Below, piece by piece: positions 22,849-24,179 of a stretch of DNA of 24,179 nucleotides. The position numbers and the translations under genes are program-made. Each line of letters begins with the position of its first letter. Position 1 is the stretch's first letter. Below the pieces are notes generated by a model. That model saw only the letters and a list, made by a program, of their open reading frames with translations. It had not been told where the DNA came from and did no database searches. The stretch is from Dwaynesavagella gallinarum (lineage in GTDB: Bacteria > Bacillota > Clostridia > Clostridiales > Clostridiaceae), in NCBI GenBank assembly GCA_019120235.1, contig DWVN01000014.1, positions 1-24,179 of the forward strand, written 5' to 3'.

Positions 22849-23710
22849 GTTCTACTAAATTTTTGTGTGGAAGAAAAAATATAACTGAGAAATTGTTTGA
22901 TAAATTTTTTAAATATGAAGATTTGAAATATTTTTTATTTGTAACAAGAGCAAAAACATTTATATTTTTTGATGAAACGTCTTTTATTGATATAGGTGTG
23001 CTTTCACTTATCATTTTTTTAACGTGTTTATTTGATGAATTTTTATTATTGAAATATGAAATTACATAATTGTTTAAATAAAGTTCACTATTTTTTAAAT
23101 TTAAAAATATAAAGGAGCTTAAGGTTAAAAATTTGTTTTTCATACTAAGTTTTATATTTTCTAAATAACAATTGTAATTAAATACAGGGTCTATTAATAT
23201 TGTATTTGAAAAAATTTTATCATTTAGAGAAATCATATTTAAACCTATATTTGAAGATAATTTATCACATATTAAATAAATATCATTTATATTTAAATTT
23301 TCTAAAAGTTTTAATATACATGAGGAAATATTTCTAAAGGAATAATCGTAATTATTTTGTTTGAAAGATTTTCCATGAGCTGGAAGATCTATTAGTATTA
23401 TTTTAAAATTATTTGTTGAATCATTAAATATATTAAAAATATTTGATAACATATAATTTGAGTTAAAGGATGATTCAAATGGACTGTGTATAACAACAAT
23501 ATTTTTAAGTGAGGAATCATTGTTTAAAACATCTCTTTCATAATATGTAATAATATTGTTTTCAAGAGAAAATGTTTTTTCTATAAAATTTTTAATATTA
23601 AAATTTATTTTATATTTTTTGTTGTAAAAAAATAAACCATAGTTAATAATAAATTGCATAAAAAACAATAAAATTATTAAGTATATAATTGTCTTTTTTT
23701 TATTTATCAT
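22829..23710 (-). CDS. Membrane-anchored alpha/beta-hydrolase-like protein with degenerate active site
   Basis: 293 residues. An N-terminal hydrophobic segment (about 8-28) probably anchors it, with the rest outside. The fold shows as the strand IVVIHSPFESS (71-81, oxyanion position), IILIDLPAHGKS (104-115, equal to the usual DxxGxGxS), a helix, and then ICDKLSSN (147-154) where the nucleophile elbow GxSxGG is expected: Lys150 takes the serine's place and the glycines are replaced. A C-terminal PHKN (His282 matches the usual catalytic His position) ends the protein. It is therefore probably not a serine hydrolase. The ATG at 23710 follows GGTGA. Low-complexity Asn/Ile/Lys-rich composition is like its neighbours. 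Role unknown. Confidence 0.68.
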   Translation of the reverse strand: MINKKKTIIYLIILLFFMQFIINYGLFFYNKKYKINFNIKNFIEKTFSLENNIITYYERDVLNNDSSLKNIVVIHSPFESSFNSNYMLSNIFNIFNDSTNNFKIILIDLPAHGKSFKQNNYDYSFRNISSCILKLLENLNINDIYLICDKLSSNIGLNMISLNDKIFSNTILIDPVFNYNCYLENIKLSMKNKFLTLSSFIFLNLKNSELYLNNYVISYFNNKNSSNKHVKKMISESTPISIKDVSSKNINVFALVTNKKYFKSSYLKNLSNNFSVIFFLPHKNLVEQIIKIG

Positions 23711-23778
23711 AATTGAATCACCATTGTTATTTTAAGTAATAAATAAATTAATATTCATTTGCTTGGAGGGATTATTAA

Positions 23779-24179
23779 ATGAAATTTAATATAACTAATA
23801 GTGTGGATAAAAACTATGATATTGTAGTTATTCCATGTTTTTCAGATGAAAAAGTTCAAAAATATTCTCATATTTTAGATAAACTACGTGATAAAAAAAT
23901 ATTTTCTTGTAAAAGTTGTACAAGTTATAGTTTTGTGAAAGATGAAGAAGATGAAATCTTAAATAGGGTTTTTTTAGGACTTGGAAAAAAGAAGGATTTA
24001 AATTATGAAAACATGTATAAGTCTATTGTTTCATGTTTTAAAAATTTTAAATTTGATAAACCTTTAAATATTTTAGTTAATTTGTTTGAAAGTGAAAATT
24101 TAAGTTCTCGTGATTTAATAAAAGCATTTGTTTTAGCTATTAGTGGTTGTGGTTATAGTTTTTCAAAATATTTTACAAA
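23779..24179 (+). CDS. pepA: Leucyl aminopeptidase N-terminal part (M17 family; 3' end outside window)
   Basis: 133 residues are visible before the window ends. They match the N-terminal macro-like domain of M17 cytosol aminopeptidases: YDIVVIPCFSDE near residue 13, VFLGLGKKKDLN (about 64-75), then LSSRDLIKAFVLAISGCGYSFSKYF, which leads to the linker. The metal-binding catalytic domain lies outside the window, so activity cannot be judged. The ATG at 23779 has GGAGGG eight bases upstream. It is divergent from the hydrolase-like gene. Confidence 0.8.
   Translation, partial: MKFNITNSVDKNYDIVVIPCFSDEKVQKYSHILDKLRDKKIFSCKSCTSYSFVKDEEDEILNRVFLGLGKKKDLNYENMYKSIVSCFKNFKFDKPLNILVNLFESENLSSRDLIKAFVLAISGCGYSFSKYFT

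Noticed and set aside
1..24179. CRISPR array, insertion sequence, prophage or toxin-antitoxin pair
   Set aside because: No regularly spaced repeats, transposase, integrase, phage structural gene or toxin motif was seen in any part of the window.

Overview
The window is very AT-rich, tightly packed DNA from a spore-forming, low-GC Firmicute of the clostridial type. The evidence is a SleC-type spore cortex-lytic enzyme, a long clostridial-type glutamine synthetase, an ECF vitamin/nutrient transporter, a split transketolase, the Bacillus/Clostridium-order block tatD-yabE-rnmV-ksgA, and GGAGG-type ribosome binding sites, several of them used with TTG starts. The base composition and gene mix would fit a reduced host-associated Clostridiaceae genome such as the segmented filamentous bacteria (Candidatus Arthromitus). 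That name is an inference, not something the sequence proves. I see no insertion sequence, prophage, CRISPR array or rRNA, and no gene-free stretch longer than about 250 bases.

Layout. 1-1692 (minus): membrane-anchored LTA-synthase-like phosphoglycerol transferase, cut by the window edge, divergent from a tiny BFD-type [2Fe-2S] protein (1787-1996). 2026-5149 (minus): complete ECF transporter operon, S component (UPF0397) > fused double ATPase > EcfT, with its own sigma-A-like promoter and no leader. 5220-6152 (minus): YtqA/YhcC-type radical SAM enzyme. 6248-7306 (plus): YkvI-like permease. 7337-9217 (minus): glutamine synthetase, divergent from murI (9310-10104) with overlapping predicted promoters, then a DUF3783 protein and sleC. 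11991-13323: unknown membrane-anchored protein plus an orphan MetQ/NlpA lipoprotein. 13388-17244: split transketolase followed by an ascorbate-family PTS (EIIA, EIIB, EIIC). 17269-17841 (minus): a shortened heme-oxygenase-like gene downstream of tRNA-Glu(UUC). 18090-21403: tatD, yabE-like, rnmV, ksgA. 21487-22809: unknown clostridial-type protein. 22829-23710 (minus): membrane-anchored alpha/beta-hydrolase-like protein with a degenerate active site. 23779-end: start of leucyl aminopeptidase pepA.

The themes are salvage and uptake (ECF, PTS, MetQ, YkvI, aminopeptidase), wall and spore biology (LTA synthase, MurI, SleC, YabE), and RNA maturation (RNase M5, KsgA, radical SAM, tRNA-Glu). The most unusual items are the heme-oxygenase-like protein that appears to lack about 80 internal residues, the 11-bp tandem duplication of the tRNA-Glu 5' end, the overlapping glnA/murI promoters with a hairpin over the glnA start, and the hydrolase without its nucleophile. 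I did not find a convincing wholly new multi-gene system.
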